Positions 25,184 to 33,926 of a stretch of 64,000 bases of DNA are shown piece by piece. How positions within the stretch are numbered: position 1 is the stretch's first letter; each line of letters starts with the position of its first letter. The stretch is from assembly GCF_042683665.1 (NCBI RefSeq), contig NZ_JBHUOO010000048.1; one strand, 5' to 3'. The notes beneath the pieces are model-generated. The model was not told the DNA's origin. It ran no database searches and saw nothing but the letters and a program-made list of their open reading frames with translations. The translations under genes were made by a program, and so were the position numbers. Source of the stretch: Leeuwenhoekiella polynyae (GTDB lineage Bacteria; Bacteroidota; Bacteroidia; Flavobacteriales; Flavobacteriaceae).

Positions 25184-26734
25184 TTAATTATCCAGTCCGC
25201 CGCGACGGTTACCATCACGAGGTTCTGGCCAGGTCATTTGTTCTCCGGTTCTTTTATTTACCGGTAAAACAATTTGTTCACGAGACGTTTTTTCGTCATC
25301 TTCACTAGCCATATAAGCAAGAACAGCAGTTAGAATAGCGTTGTTTTGTAAATCATCCCAAACTATCTTGTCGTAAGTATCGCGATTGGTGTGCCACGTA
25401 TAGTTCCAGTAATTCCAGCTTAATGAACTTAAGTTAAATGCTGGAGCACCGGCAGCTACAAAAGAAGCATAGTCAGACCCCCCACGACCAGGAGCTCCCG
25501 GGAAATGCGTTTCTATATCTGCTACTTCATCAGGTACTGCATTTAACCAACTGCCTAAATAATCATATGCATTTAAGAATCCGTTGCCAGAAATGTTAGC
25601 AACACGACCTGTTCCATTATCTTGATTGAATACAGCTTGAACGCCTGCAACAATTTCTGGATGGTCTTTTACAAATGCACGAGAACCATTAAGACCTTGC
25701 TCCTCACTACTCCAGTGACCTACTAGAATGGTACGTTTTGGGTTAGGATAAACTTCTTTGAGAATGCGCATAGCTTCCATCATAACTAAAGTTCCTGTAC
25801 CGTTGTCTGTAGCACCTTGTGCACCATCCCAAGAGTCAAAATGAGCAGAAAGAATCACATATTCGTCAGGCTTTTCACTTCCTTTAATTTGAGCTATGGT
25901 ATTAAATGTAGGTACTTCACCCAGATCTTTAGATTGAGCAACAACCTTTATGCTTGGCTTGTCACCATATTCAGCAAGACGATAAAGTAATCCATAATCT
26001 TCTAAAGCAATATCAACCATCGGAATATCTTCGGTATACGCAGAGAAAACTTTGTTCACGCCAAAACCACGAGACCAGTTGCTGGTTATTATACCTACTG
26101 CACCGGCTTCTTCTAAAATTTTAGGTAATTCTCGAGATGAGTAACCCGTAGCTTTTATTCGGGCATCCCAAGCATCATTAAGTGCATCACGATCTTTTTT
26201 CATCTTTTCAAAAGATTCTGGTGTTGCCCATTCTTCCCAATTTTCATCAGGTCGACCGGTAGGCTGCGGCATAGATACTAAAACGAATTTACCTTTAACC
26301 TGATTGATCATTTTCTGAAAACTTAAAGAGTCTTTAGCTTCCGGCAGAATGACCACTTCTGCTTCAACACCTTTAGAAGAAGTTGAAGGGCTCCAGGCTA
26401 GTTGCATACCTTCAAGACTTACGCTACGTGGGTTTACAAGGTCTATATGCGTGATACCGCGATCCCAACCTTTCCATACGCCCCATTGCTGGTTTTCTGC
26501 AGAAATCCCCCAATCGGTATAGGTTTCTACTGCCCAATCGTGGGCTTCTTTTAATTCTGGTGTGCCAACGAGGCGCGGTCCCACAACATCAAGAAGTTCG
26601 TGAGCTAATACTTTTAGCTGTGAATTTTCAGTGGCTTCTTTAACTATTTTTTCTACAGTTTCTTTTTGATCCTGAGCAAAAATACTGGTGCTTAAACCCG
26701 CACAAAGGGTTAAAAAGTAAAACGTTTTTCTCAT
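25184..26734 (-). CDS. Secreted M28-family aminopeptidase with PA insert
   Basis: The 516-residue protein has a signal peptide (FYFLTLCAGLSTSIFAQ). A PA-like insert covers about residues 120-270, and the M28 catalytic domain follows. Zinc ligands and catalytic residues are visible: SAHFDSWDGAQGATDNGTG (His and bridging Asp), HWSSEEQGLNGS (catalytic Glu and ligand Glu), FNQDNGTG, and a late His in WHTNRDTYD. It should remove N-terminal amino acids from peptides outside the cytoplasm. A -7 element lies about 50 nt upstream. It is not in an operon with the serine hydrolase upstream, which is 140 bp away. Confidence 0.9.
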   Translation of the reverse strand: MRKTFYFLTLCAGLSTSIFAQDQKETVEKIVKEATENSQLKVLAHELLDVVGPRLVGTPELKEAHDWAVETYTDWGISAENQQWGVWKGWDRGITHIDLVNPRSVSLEGMQLAWSPSTSSKGVEAEVVILPEAKDSLSFQKMINQVKGKFVLVSMPQPTGRPDENWEEWATPESFEKMKKDRDALNDAWDARIKATGYSSRELPKILEEAGAVGIITSNWSRGFGVNKVFSAYTEDIPMVDIALEDYGLLYRLAEYGDKPSIKVVAQSKDLGEVPTFNTIAQIKGSEKPDEYVILSAHFDSWDGAQGATDNGTGTLVMMEAMRILKEVYPNPKRTILVGHWSSEEQGLNGSRAFVKDHPEIVAGVQAVFNQDNGTGRVANISGNGFLNAYDYLGSWLNAVPDEVADIETHFPGAPGRGGSDYASFVAAGAPAFNLSSLSWNYWNYTWHTNRDTYDKIVWDDLQNNAILTAVLAYMASEDDEKTSREQIVLPVNKRTGEQMTWPEPRDGNRRGGLDN

Positions 26735-26782
26735 TTGAATGTTTTTGAGTGCTTTTATTAGTTATGGCCTAAAATTAGGTAT

Positions 26783-26790
26783 CAAATTTA
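26783..26790 (-). promoter_or_regulatory. -7 promoter element of the M28 peptidase gene
   Basis: On the minus strand this reads TAAATTTG, an exact TAnnTTTG match, giving a leader of about 40 nt before the ATG at 26734. Confidence 0.5.
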
Positions 26791-26873
26791 AACGTATCGA
26801 AAGAAGTCGTGGATTTAACCCTTATAAATTGAATTATTATCATGTAATCAAAAAAAGAGGCGAAAAAATAGAA

Positions 26874-28154
26874 TTAATCATCAATTGATGAAAAGACAAT
26901 ATTTCTGAATTTCCAACTGGTTTCATCTCCGCTTACTTTTTGAGTCTGCTTCATAATAATACCAATTAGGTTTTCTTCAGGATCCGCGAAATACTGAGTG
27001 TTGAAATAACCACCCCACTCAAATGTGCGGGGACTTCCTTTCCCACCTTTGGCAGCGCCCAAATCATCGACTACGCTAAAGGCTAAACCGTGATACGATC
27101 CCTTACCTTTCCAGATGTCACCTATCTGATTACTCAGGATAAAATCTACCGTTGTTCTGCTCAACAAGCGATGTCCGTTGAGTGTGCCTTTATTAAGGTA
27201 CATTTGCAAAAACTGTGCATAATCAACTGGAGTACTTGATAAACCAGCACCACCAGAAAAGAAAGTCATTTTACCTTTTTTAGGATAATCAGGATCGTAA
27301 AAAGTAGTGGGGAAATCTACCCAATTGCCCTCATTTTTGGTTTGTACAGAAACCAACTGATCACGTTTTTCTTTTGGCAAATAGAAATAGGTGTTTTGCA
27401 TTTTAAGCGGCTCAAAAATCTCTGTCTTAAAGAATTTATCAAGCGGTTTACCCGATATGATTTCTACAAAATATCCTAAAACATCGAGTCCTTCGCTATA
27501 GGTGAATTTCTCACCGGGATTATGATGCAATGGTAATTTGGCAATTTTTTTTACACTTTCCTCAATTTGTATTCCATCAGTTGTAAAGAGGTCTGTTACT
27601 CCGGCATCGCTATATATTTGTTTAAAACGCGGGTCTCCATCTATCTCGCCGTAACCCAAACCTGAAGTATGAGTAAGTAAGTGTCTAATCGTTATAGGAC
27701 GTGTTGCAGGCTTAGTAGTGTATGTTCCGTCAGGTAGCAGGGAATCTAAAACCTGTTCGTTTTCAAATTCAGGAATATATTTTGAAATAGGATCATCTAA
27801 CTGAAATTCTCCTCGTTCCCATAACATCATTACCGCTGTTGAAGTAATGGCTTTGGTTTGGGAAGCAATTCTAAAAATTGAATTGAAATCCAGAAGTTCT
27901 CCTTTGGCATTGGCTGTGCCAAAAGCTTTATGATATACGATCTTGCCATTGCGCGCGACTAAGGCTACTAAACCCGGTACTTGCTGATCTTTAATTGCTG
28001 CGATAGCAATGCTATCTAAATAAGCGAAACGGTTTGAACTCATACCTGCTTCTTCTGGATTTACTTTGGGTAATACCTGACTTTGCTGAGCAGTTAGTGA
28101 TGAGCTAATGATTAAGAAAAAGAAGAGCAAAGCGTTAGTTAATTGGATTTTCAT
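26874..28154 (-). CDS. Secreted serine hydrolase, beta-lactamase family
   Basis: The 426-residue protein has a signal peptide (LLFFFLIISSSLTAQQ) and the serine beta-lactamase/DD-peptidase fold. SxxK is SQTK with Ser98 and Lys101. The second motif is YSE (Tyr219), the variant of YxN used by class C-like esterases, and the C-terminal EWGGYFNTQYF replaces KTG with a WGG motif. These changes favour an esterase or peptidase of unknown substrate over a beta-lactamase. It is separated from the gene upstream by a terminator hairpin. Confidence 0.88.
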   Translation of the reverse strand: MKIQLTNALLFFFLIISSSLTAQQSQVLPKVNPEEAGMSSNRFAYLDSIAIAAIKDQQVPGLVALVARNGKIVYHKAFGTANAKGELLDFNSIFRIASQTKAITSTAVMMLWERGEFQLDDPISKYIPEFENEQVLDSLLPDGTYTTKPATRPITIRHLLTHTSGLGYGEIDGDPRFKQIYSDAGVTDLFTTDGIQIEESVKKIAKLPLHHNPGEKFTYSEGLDVLGYFVEIISGKPLDKFFKTEIFEPLKMQNTYFYLPKEKRDQLVSVQTKNEGNWVDFPTTFYDPDYPKKGKMTFFSGGAGLSSTPVDYAQFLQMYLNKGTLNGHRLLSRTTVDFILSNQIGDIWKGKGSYHGLAFSVVDDLGAAKGGKGSPRTFEWGGYFNTQYFADPEENLIGIIMKQTQKVSGDETSWKFRNIVFSSIDD

Positions 28155-28172
28155 AAGATGTATTTAAATGAA

Positions 28173-28195
28173 AAGCCTCGGTACGACCGAGGCTT
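28173..28195 (-). terminator. Terminator hairpin upstream of the serine hydrolase
   Basis: A 10-bp perfect stem (28173-28182 with 28186-28195; AAGCCTCGGT) closes a 3-nt loop. On the minus strand it is followed by TTCATTTAAA, so it ends transcription of the 125-residue gene. Confidence 0.72.
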
Positions 28196-28246
28196 AAATT
28201 TACTGAGGAATGTTTAAAATAGCATTCAGTACTATAGTTAACACTA

Positions 28247-28624
28247 TTATTTTATGCTGTTATTAGATTTACCTAATGTTATAATACGACCCGTTGCGTT
28301 ACTAGAACGATTGCGTGTGAAGTTCTCTTCAACAAGTTTTACTTTTTTATCAAGCATCTCATATTGCTCAAGTGTTAGCTTAAGTGTTTGATACCCTACC
28401 ATATTAAAAAGTATAGTGTCTTGTTTTGTTAGACCGTGAGCCTGTTCAAAATAGAAAATACCGTTATTTTTTGAGGTTACACCTTTTTTAATTGATTTGA
28501 TAAATACATTAACACCGGCTATAGGTTCATCAGTTTTGGCATCTGTTACGGTACCAAATAAACGTTGTCCATAAAAAGCACTTGTGAAAAACAAGGCGAA
28601 AATTAGTATAATAAACGATTTCAT
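28247..28624 (-). CDS. Secreted carboxypeptidase-regulatory-like domain protein
   Basis: The 125-residue protein has a signal peptide (FIILIFALFFTSAFYGQ) and one CarboxypepD_reg-like beta-sandwich: RLFGTVTDAKTDEPIAGVNV, then GVTSKNNGIFYF, then FNMVGYQTLKLTL. This domain is usually the N-terminal part of TonB-dependent receptors, but here it stands alone and ends in a basic tail. It might be a free-standing surface or periplasmic adapter; no receptor is adjacent. Confidence 0.82.
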   Translation of the reverse strand: MKSFIILIFALFFTSAFYGQRLFGTVTDAKTDEPIAGVNVFIKSIKKGVTSKNNGIFYFEQAHGLTKQDTILFNMVGYQTLKLTLEQYEMLDKKVKLVEENFTRNRSSNATGRIITLGKSNNSIK

Positions 28625-28864
28625 TATATCGAATTTTAAAATAAGGCAGCTTTGTGCGCTAAATGTTTATAATGTAGGAGGTTAAATTTAAATAAACTGA
28701 ATCGTTTAAAAAGTTAATTTTATACTTATTTGAGGTAATTTAATTTAGAACAACGTTTTCGGAGATTTTGTACTTTCTAGTCGTACGGTTATCAATGGTT
28801 GATCGTGAATTAAAAGTGTAGCTCAAGTTTCCTATTTGCCAAAAAAGCAGTAATACAGCTCGAT

Positions 28865-30139
28865 CTAGTCGTAAAGCAAATATTTTGATCGAATTTTTAG
28901 AAAGTCTTGCGTGGCTGAATGCCAGCTAGCTCTTATCTCTTCCATAGAAGCACCGGCCTCAATTTGTTTTTGTAATTGTGCGGTACCCGCATGTGCCGTA
29001 AAATTCTTTGTATTAAAAAAGGCTTCTTTCTCAGTATAATCACGATACGCATTTATGATAAAGGTAAGGTCAACTTCATGTAATGGGTCTACAGTTCTTA
29101 GGTCTAGTCCGTGACAAAGTTCGCCGTTAAACTTAGGGCTCTTAGAACCAAAATTAGGAGCGGGCGTATAATTCAATTTATAAGTTTCCTTTGGTAGATA
29201 AGGAGCGCCTATTATTTGAAATTGCATTTCGGTACCACGACCAGCATTTAGAGTAGTTCCTTCGCAAAGTCCTAAACTGGGATAAAGCATCACAGCCTGA
29301 TCATTTGGTAAATTAGGAGAAGGGCGTACCGGTAACGAATACTGCATTTCGTGAACATAGTTTTTCATTGGGATAATGGTAAGGCCCACTGTTTTTTCGG
29401 TTTTCAACCAGTGTTCTTTTGCCATCATCTGTGCATATTCTCCTAGTGTCATTCCGTGAACAAGCGGAACACCGGCGTGCATTCCCAGAAAACTGGTGTG
29501 AGCAGCTTCCATCACTGGTCCATCAACATAGCTTCCATTAGGGTTAGGCCTATCTAAAACAACCACAGGTATATTAGCTTCAGCAGCAGCCTGCATCACA
29601 TAATGTAGTGTGGCGATATACGTATAAAAACGCACACCCACATCTTGAATATCAAAAACAAGAATGTCAACATCTTTTAATTGTTCGGTTTTTGGTTTTT
29701 TATTAGTTCCATAAAGAGAAATTACTGGTAGTCCGGTTTTAGGATCTTTACCGTCTTTAACGGCTTCCCCGGCATCGGCTTTTCCTCTAAAACCGTGTTC
29801 TGGAGAAAATACTTTAACCAGGTTTTGATTCAAGCTTAAGAGAGAATCTACTAAGTGTACATATATCTTTTCGCCGTTAGGCAATTCTTTTTTTAGGATA
29901 AGTGAGCTCGGGTTTCCTACAACCGCTACGCGTTTATCTGCTATAAGTGGTAAATATGCTTCGGTACGATTGGCTCCCAAGACCAATCTTTTATTTTCTA
30001 TAACCGAAGTTGAATCTCCAGGTTTAGCGTTTTTACTTGACTTGTTTTGAATTTGATTTTTATTCCCGGAATGGTTTCCGCAGGAAATAGCAATTACAAA
30101 AACTAAAAAAAGGGTACTTTTGAGCAAACGAAACGCCAT
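28865..30139 (-). CDS. namZ: NamZ-like exo-beta-N-acetylmuramidase lipoprotein (DUF1343, GH171)
   Basis: With a start at 30139 the protein is 424 residues: a lipoprotein signal (VFVIAISC, Cys20), a polar tether, then the DUF1343/NamZ domain with VGNPSSLI, FSPEHGFRG, DVLVFDIQD-like sequence (VDILVFDIQDVGVRFYTY) and VVLDRPNPNG. Known members release terminal N-acetylmuramic acid from peptidoglycan fragments, so a role in muropeptide recycling outside the inner membrane is likely. The frame is open to 30277, but the extra residues are antisense to the permease gene and do not resemble a signal. Its start is 7 bp from the divergent permease start. Confidence 0.88.
   Translation of the reverse strand: MAFRLLKSTLFLVFVIAISCGNHSGNKNQIQNKSSKNAKPGDSTSVIENKRLVLGANRTEAYLPLIADKRVAVVGNPSSLILKKELPNGEKIYVHLVDSLLSLNQNLVKVFSPEHGFRGKADAGEAVKDGKDPKTGLPVISLYGTNKKPKTEQLKDVDILVFDIQDVGVRFYTYIATLHYVMQAAAEANIPVVVLDRPNPNGSYVDGPVMEAAHTSFLGMHAGVPLVHGMTLGEYAQMMAKEHWLKTEKTVGLTIIPMKNYVHEMQYSLPVRPSPNLPNDQAVMLYPSLGLCEGTTLNAGRGTEMQFQIIGAPYLPKETYKLNYTPAPNFGSKSPKFNGELCHGLDLRTVDPLHEVDLTFIINAYRDYTEKEAFFNTKNFTAHAGTAQLQKQIEAGASMEEIRASWHSATQDFLKIRSKYLLYD
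30115..30122 (+). promoter_or_regulatory. -7 element of the permease gene, inside the namZ-like gene
   Basis: TACTTTTG matches TAnnTTTG exactly. It lies in the antisense of the namZ-like signal peptide coding region and 25 nt before the TTG start at 30147. The TTG that would allow an earlier start (30120) is part of this element. Confidence 0.5.
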
Positions 30140-30146
30140 AGGACGA

Positions 30147-31376
30147 TTGAATTTTGAATATTTTACAGCTAAACGCATAATTGGCGCTAAGAAGTATAAA
30201 AGTACTGCTTCGACACCTATAATTAAAATCGCAATTATCGCCATTATTCTGGGGATGGTTATGATGATGATTACCATTGCTACTGGTGTGGGGCTCCAGC
30301 AAAAGATAAAAGAAAAGGTTTCTGCCTTTAATGGAGATGTGATCGTCTCTCAATTTGATGGAAATAATAGCGATATCACGCTCAATCCTATTCCTAAAGA
30401 TCAACCTTTTTATCCTGATTTTGATGCGGTGCCAGAAGTTACACACGTGCAGGTTACTGCTACTAAGGCCGGTGTGATTAGAACTCCTACAGATTTTGAG
30501 GGCATTATTGTAAAAGGGGTTGGTGACGATTACCGCTGGGATTATATGGAAGATTTTCTCGTAGAAGGAAGAATCCCGGATTATAAAAATAAATTAAATA
30601 CTGAAATACTCGTTAGTCAATATCTAGCCAACCGGTTAGGTTTTAAGAATGGCGATAAAGTCATTGTGTTTTTTCTGAAAGAAGATGGAGGATTTTTAAA
30701 CCGAAGATTTGATATCGTTGGTATTTATAATAGCGGTTTTCAGGAGTTTGATGAGAGTTTTTTGTTTGCAGATATTCGTCATATTCAAAAACTAAATAAC
30801 TGGGAAGATGATCAGGTGGGCGCTTTTGAGATGTTTGTAAATGATTTTGATCGCCTCGATGAAATAGGCAGGGAAATCTATCAGAACACAGATTCATTTT
30901 TAAATACGATGACCATTACACAGAAATACTACAGCATTTTTGAGTGGTTATCTTTGTTTGATTTCAACATCGCATTGATCATTGTTGTAATGATAATAGT
31001 TGCCGGTATCAATATGATCGTTGCGCTTCTGGTATTGATCTTAGAACGTACACCTATGGTAGGTGTTCTAAAAGCGCTGGGGGCAAATAATTGGAGTATT
31101 CGCAAGATATTTATGTACAATGCACTTTATCTAGTTGGCGTGGGCTTATTTTGGGGAAATATCATAGGTCTTGGGTTGTTGTTTCTTCAAAAGTATTTTG
31201 GGTTCATTACCCTCAATCCTGAAACCTATTATGTAAGCGAGGCTCCGGTCTATATAGATTGGTATTATATTTTACTTCTCAATATGGGTACCTTTCTTTT
31301 ATGTGCGGTAATGTTATTGGTACCTTCTTATGTTATTACCCGTATTTCTCCGGTAAAGACTATTAAGTTTGATTAA
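30147..31376 (+). CDS. FtsX-like ABC transporter permease (LolC/LolE type)
   Basis: The 409-residue protein has an N-terminal membrane helix (PIIKIAIIAIILGMVMMMITI), a large periplasmic MacB-like domain (about residues 50-260), and three C-terminal membrane helices with LVLILERTPMVGVLKALGAN, the FtsX-domain signature. This is the architecture of lipoprotein-releasing permeases, which extract lipoproteins from the inner membrane together with a LolD ATPase; no ATPase gene is adjacent. I choose a TTG start at 30147 because it begins at the conserved NFEYFTAKR, and the earlier in-frame TTG lies within the predicted promoter. Confidence 0.85.
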   Translation: MNFEYFTAKRIIGAKKYKSTASTPIIKIAIIAIILGMVMMMITIATGVGLQQKIKEKVSAFNGDVIVSQFDGNNSDITLNPIPKDQPFYPDFDAVPEVTHVQVTATKAGVIRTPTDFEGIIVKGVGDDYRWDYMEDFLVEGRIPDYKNKLNTEILVSQYLANRLGFKNGDKVIVFFLKEDGGFLNRRFDIVGIYNSGFQEFDESFLFADIRHIQKLNNWEDDQVGAFEMFVNDFDRLDEIGREIYQNTDSFLNTMTITQKYYSIFEWLSLFDFNIALIIVVMIIVAGINMIVALLVLILERTPMVGVLKALGANNWSIRKIFMYNALYLVGVGLFWGNIIGLGLLFLQKYFGFITLNPETYYVSEAPVYIDWYYILLLNMGTFLLCAVMLLVPSYVITRISPVKTIKFD

Positions 31377-31413
31377 GTTTTGAGCTTCTGTAAATAGAAA
31401 GCCTTTTCATTTT

Positions 31414-31443
31414 ACAGTTGAGTATTGAGATTTTACAGTTGGG
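31414..31443 (+). promoter_or_regulatory. Paired direct repeats matching the LytTR binding consensus
   Basis: ACAGTTGAG at 31414-31422 and ACAGTTGGG at 31435-31443 both fit the LytTR consensus [TA][AC][CA]GTTN[AG][TG]. They are separated by 12 bp, the spacing described for this regulator class, and belong to longer identical 12-mers (ATTTTACAGTTG) repeated every 21 bp. They lie 66-96 bp before the membrane protein gene at 31510, in a good position for an activator. A CATTTTTG sequence (one mismatch to the -7 consensus) is at 31477-31484. Confidence 0.65.
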
Positions 31444-31509
31444 TTAGTTTGAATATTTAGCTTCCTCAAATGTTTTCATTTTTGAAGAGAACAATCAAAC
31501 CACTCAATT

Positions 31510-32172
31510 ATGGAAACAGCAATCACCATCGTTATTTATATTCACGCATTCTTTGGCGGTATAGGCCTTCTTTCGGGCACGTTGAGTTTAGTTGCTAAGA
31601 AAGGAAGCAAAATTCACAGAAAATCAGGTAAGTTTTTTACAATTGGAATGCTAGTGAGTTCCGGGCTTTCTTTACCGGTAGCAAGTATGCCTGGGCATTA
31701 TAATTCTTTCTTATTTTTAATCGGTTTGTTTACCATTTATATGGTTTTGGTAGGAAATAGAACTTTGCGTTTTAAATCTAAAAAAGCTAAAGTGTCTAAA
31801 ACTGACTGGAGCCTAACCATTAGTATGGCAGTGCTTGCAGTTCTGATGATTGTAAGCGGGATGCTGGAGATTTTTGGTAATAAAATCCTTTTTATCTTTT
31901 TTGGGATTTTGGCTCTAGCATTATGCTTTCAGGATTATCGATTTTTGAAAAATCCTTTTCGTACAAAAACAGCGTGGCTCACACAACATATAGGTAAGAT
32001 TACAGGTGCCTATATCGCATCAGTGACTGCATTTTTAGTTGCAGGTATGAGAATACCGGGATTGTGGGTTTGGATTTTGCCATCTATTATAGGAAATACT
32101 TTTATTATTTATTACATCCTTAAAGTGAGAAGAGGCAGTGCAAGATCAAAGCAAAAGCTTGGTTCTAAATAG
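31510..32172 (+). CDS. Multi-pass membrane protein, DUF2306-like
   Basis: The 220-residue protein has about seven membrane segments and short loops. It starts with IVIYIHAFFGGIGLLSGTLSLVAKKGSKIHRKSGKFF, where conserved His residues at the helix ends (IHAF, KIHRKSG) suggest cofactor or metal binding. A third His occurs in TQHIGKITGAYI. This arrangement matches the predicted membrane proteins grouped as DUF2306, whose function is unknown. The promoter region carries a LytTR-type site pair, so expression is probably controlled by a two-component or autoregulatory LytTR protein encoded elsewhere. Confidence 0.78.
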   Translation: METAITIVIYIHAFFGGIGLLSGTLSLVAKKGSKIHRKSGKFFTIGMLVSSGLSLPVASMPGHYNSFLFLIGLFTIYMVLVGNRTLRFKSKKAKVSKTDWSLTISMAVLAVLMIVSGMLEIFGNKILFIFFGILALALCFQDYRFLKNPFRTKTAWLTQHIGKITGAYIASVTAFLVAGMRIPGLWVWILPSIIGNTFIIYYILKVRRGSARSKQKLGSK

Positions 32173-32330
32173 GGAAGAAACTCTTTACTGAATTTCAGGT
32201 TGAAAAATCAAAATGTTGTTAAATCGGTATAAAATTTCGTTTTTAATATCTATTTTTTGAAAATAGATAACAGAAGGTCGTTTTGGTTAAAAAGTACTTA
32301 AAACAAGTCCTACTTAAAAATCCCATTTTT

Positions 32331-33311
32331 ATGCATTATGCCGAAAATATTTTAGAGACAATAGGCAATACTCCACTCGTAAAACTAAATAAGCTTACCG
32401 CAGAATTACCGTGTTTGGTTTTAGCGAAATATGAGACCTTCAATCCGGGTAATTCTGTTAAAGATAGAATGGCTTTAAAAATGGTTGAAGCCGCTGAAGC
32501 TTCTGGAGATCTAAAACCTGGCGGAACAATTATTGAAGGGACTTCTGGAAACACAGGTATGGGCCTCGCACTCGTCGCTATCGTAAAAGGCTATAAAATG
32601 GTTTGTGTAATTTCTGATAAGCAGAGCAAAGAAAAAATAGACATTCTTAAAGCGGTAGGATGCGAAGTTGTTGTTTGTCCCACAGATGTAGCGCCAGATG
32701 ATCCCCAATCGTATTATAGTACTTCGAAGCGCTTAGCACAAGAAACGCCAAACTCTTGGTATGTGAATCAATACGATAATCCCGCGAATGCTGAGGCACA
32801 TTTTGAATCCACAGGACCTGAAATTTGGGAACAAACAGCTGGTAAAATAACCCATTTTATAGCTGGTGTAGGCACTGGAGGAACAATATCTGGTGTGGGA
32901 AAGTATTTAAAAATGAAAAACCCCGATATCAAAATATGGGGGATAGACACTTACGGTTCGGTATTTAAAAAATATCACGAAACCGGAATTTTTGATGAGA
33001 ATGAAATTTACCCATACATAACCGAAGGAATAGGAGAAGATATTTTACCTAAAAATGTAGATTTTAAAATCATTGATGGCTTTACCAAAGTAACTGATAA
33101 AGATGCCGCAGTCTATACACAGCGTTTGGCAAAAGAAGAAGGTTTTTTCTTAGGTAATTCTGCAGGGGCAGCGATTAAAGGTTTACTGCAGTTAAAAGAA
33201 CATTTTAAAGAAGGTGATGTTGTAGTAATCCTTTTTCACGATCATGGCAGCCGCTATGTTGGCAAAATGTATAACGACAACTGGATGCGCGAAAAAGGAT
33301 TTATAGATTAA
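32331..33311 (+). CDS. PLP-dependent cysteine synthase family protein
   Basis: The 326-residue protein is a fold-type II PLP enzyme. It shows the PLP lysine in NSVKDR (Lys44), the substrate loop EGTSGNTGMG, the phosphate-binding GVGTGGTISG near residue 185 and the late GNSAGAA. It lacks the C-terminal CBS domains of cystathionine beta-synthase and is close in length to CysK/CysM. It may make cysteine from O-acetylserine or cystathionine from serine; sequence alone does not decide. The start at ATG 32331 is preferred over the open frame back to 32283, which adds a basic leader with no homology. Confidence 0.88.
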   Translation: MHYAENILETIGNTPLVKLNKLTAELPCLVLAKYETFNPGNSVKDRMALKMVEAAEASGDLKPGGTIIEGTSGNTGMGLALVAIVKGYKMVCVISDKQSKEKIDILKAVGCEVVVCPTDVAPDDPQSYYSTSKRLAQETPNSWYVNQYDNPANAEAHFESTGPEIWEQTAGKITHFIAGVGTGGTISGVGKYLKMKNPDIKIWGIDTYGSVFKKYHETGIFDENEIYPYITEGIGEDILPKNVDFKIIDGFTKVTDKDAAVYTQRLAKEEGFFLGNSAGAAIKGLLQLKEHFKEGDVVVILFHDHGSRYVGKMYNDNWMREKGFID

Positions 33312-33315
33312 TGTA

Positions 33316-33843
33316 TTAACTGTCTTCCCGCGTCATAGTCATGCCTTGTATTTTATAGTCAGCATCTTCTTTGTTCTTTTTTACGACCATTACAGAGCCG
33401 TTGTAGGTTTCAGTATTTCCCTGTTTGGTTTTAATAGTATATCTAAGAGGCATTTTTACATCGGTACCTTCTGCTCCAGAGGTTACTTTTGGATCTTCAG
33501 TAAAACTTAAGGTTACTGTTTCAATATTTGAATGCTTTTCAGCAAATTCAGAAGATGTACCGCGATCACTTGTCTGAGACATTTCTTGGTAAGCTTCGGC
33601 AGTTTCTCCGCGACTTAATGCATCAAAATAATCATTGATTACTTTTTTAGCGCTGTTGATTTCTGTAAGATCTTCAGGGTTATCAGCATCTTCTTTTCCT
33701 GAGGTTTGATACATATCTTCTGGCGTAACTTGTTCAGACTGTGATTTGAGCTCTACCTCCCCATTATCTGAAGTTTTTCGATCTACACAAGATGTGAAAA
33801 TTAGGGTTGTTGCAAATGCTAAAGTTAGAATTGAATTTTTCAT
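33316..33843 (-). CDS. Lipoprotein of unknown function, NTF2-like fold likely
   Basis: The 175-residue protein has a lipoprotein signal (lipobox IFTSC, Cys19), an acidic linker rich in Ser/Glu/Asp to about residue 60, and then a domain of about 105 residues. That domain has SAKKVINDYFDALSRGETAEAYQEMS, the usual first helices of an NTF2/SnoaL-like cup, followed by beta strands (VTLSFTEDPKV, PLRYTIKTKQG, GSVMVVKKN). It runs convergently with the cysteine synthase gene, 4 bp between stops. The role is unknown. Confidence 0.78.
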   Translation of the reverse strand: MKNSILTLAFATTLIFTSCVDRKTSDNGEVELKSQSEQVTPEDMYQTSGKEDADNPEDLTEINSAKKVINDYFDALSRGETAEAYQEMSQTSDRGTSSEFAEKHSNIETVTLSFTEDPKVTSGAEGTDVKMPLRYTIKTKQGNTETYNGSVMVVKKNKEDADYKIQGMTMTREDS

Positions 33844-33926
33844 AGTTTTTTATTTTTTTTAAAATTACAGAGGCTTAAGCGTTGAAGCTATTAAGGTTAT
33901 GCTAAAATTGCTTTAACTTTAAGCTA

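Noticed and set aside
28865..30277. Longer NamZ-like frame with 46 extra N-terminal residues
   Set aside because: The extra part is the antisense of the permease N-terminus and would bury the lipoprotein signal that starts at 30139.
30120..31376. Longer permease frame starting at TTG 30120
   Set aside because: That TTG is part of the predicted promoter element, and the added residues have no family similarity; TTG 30147 begins at the conserved sequence.
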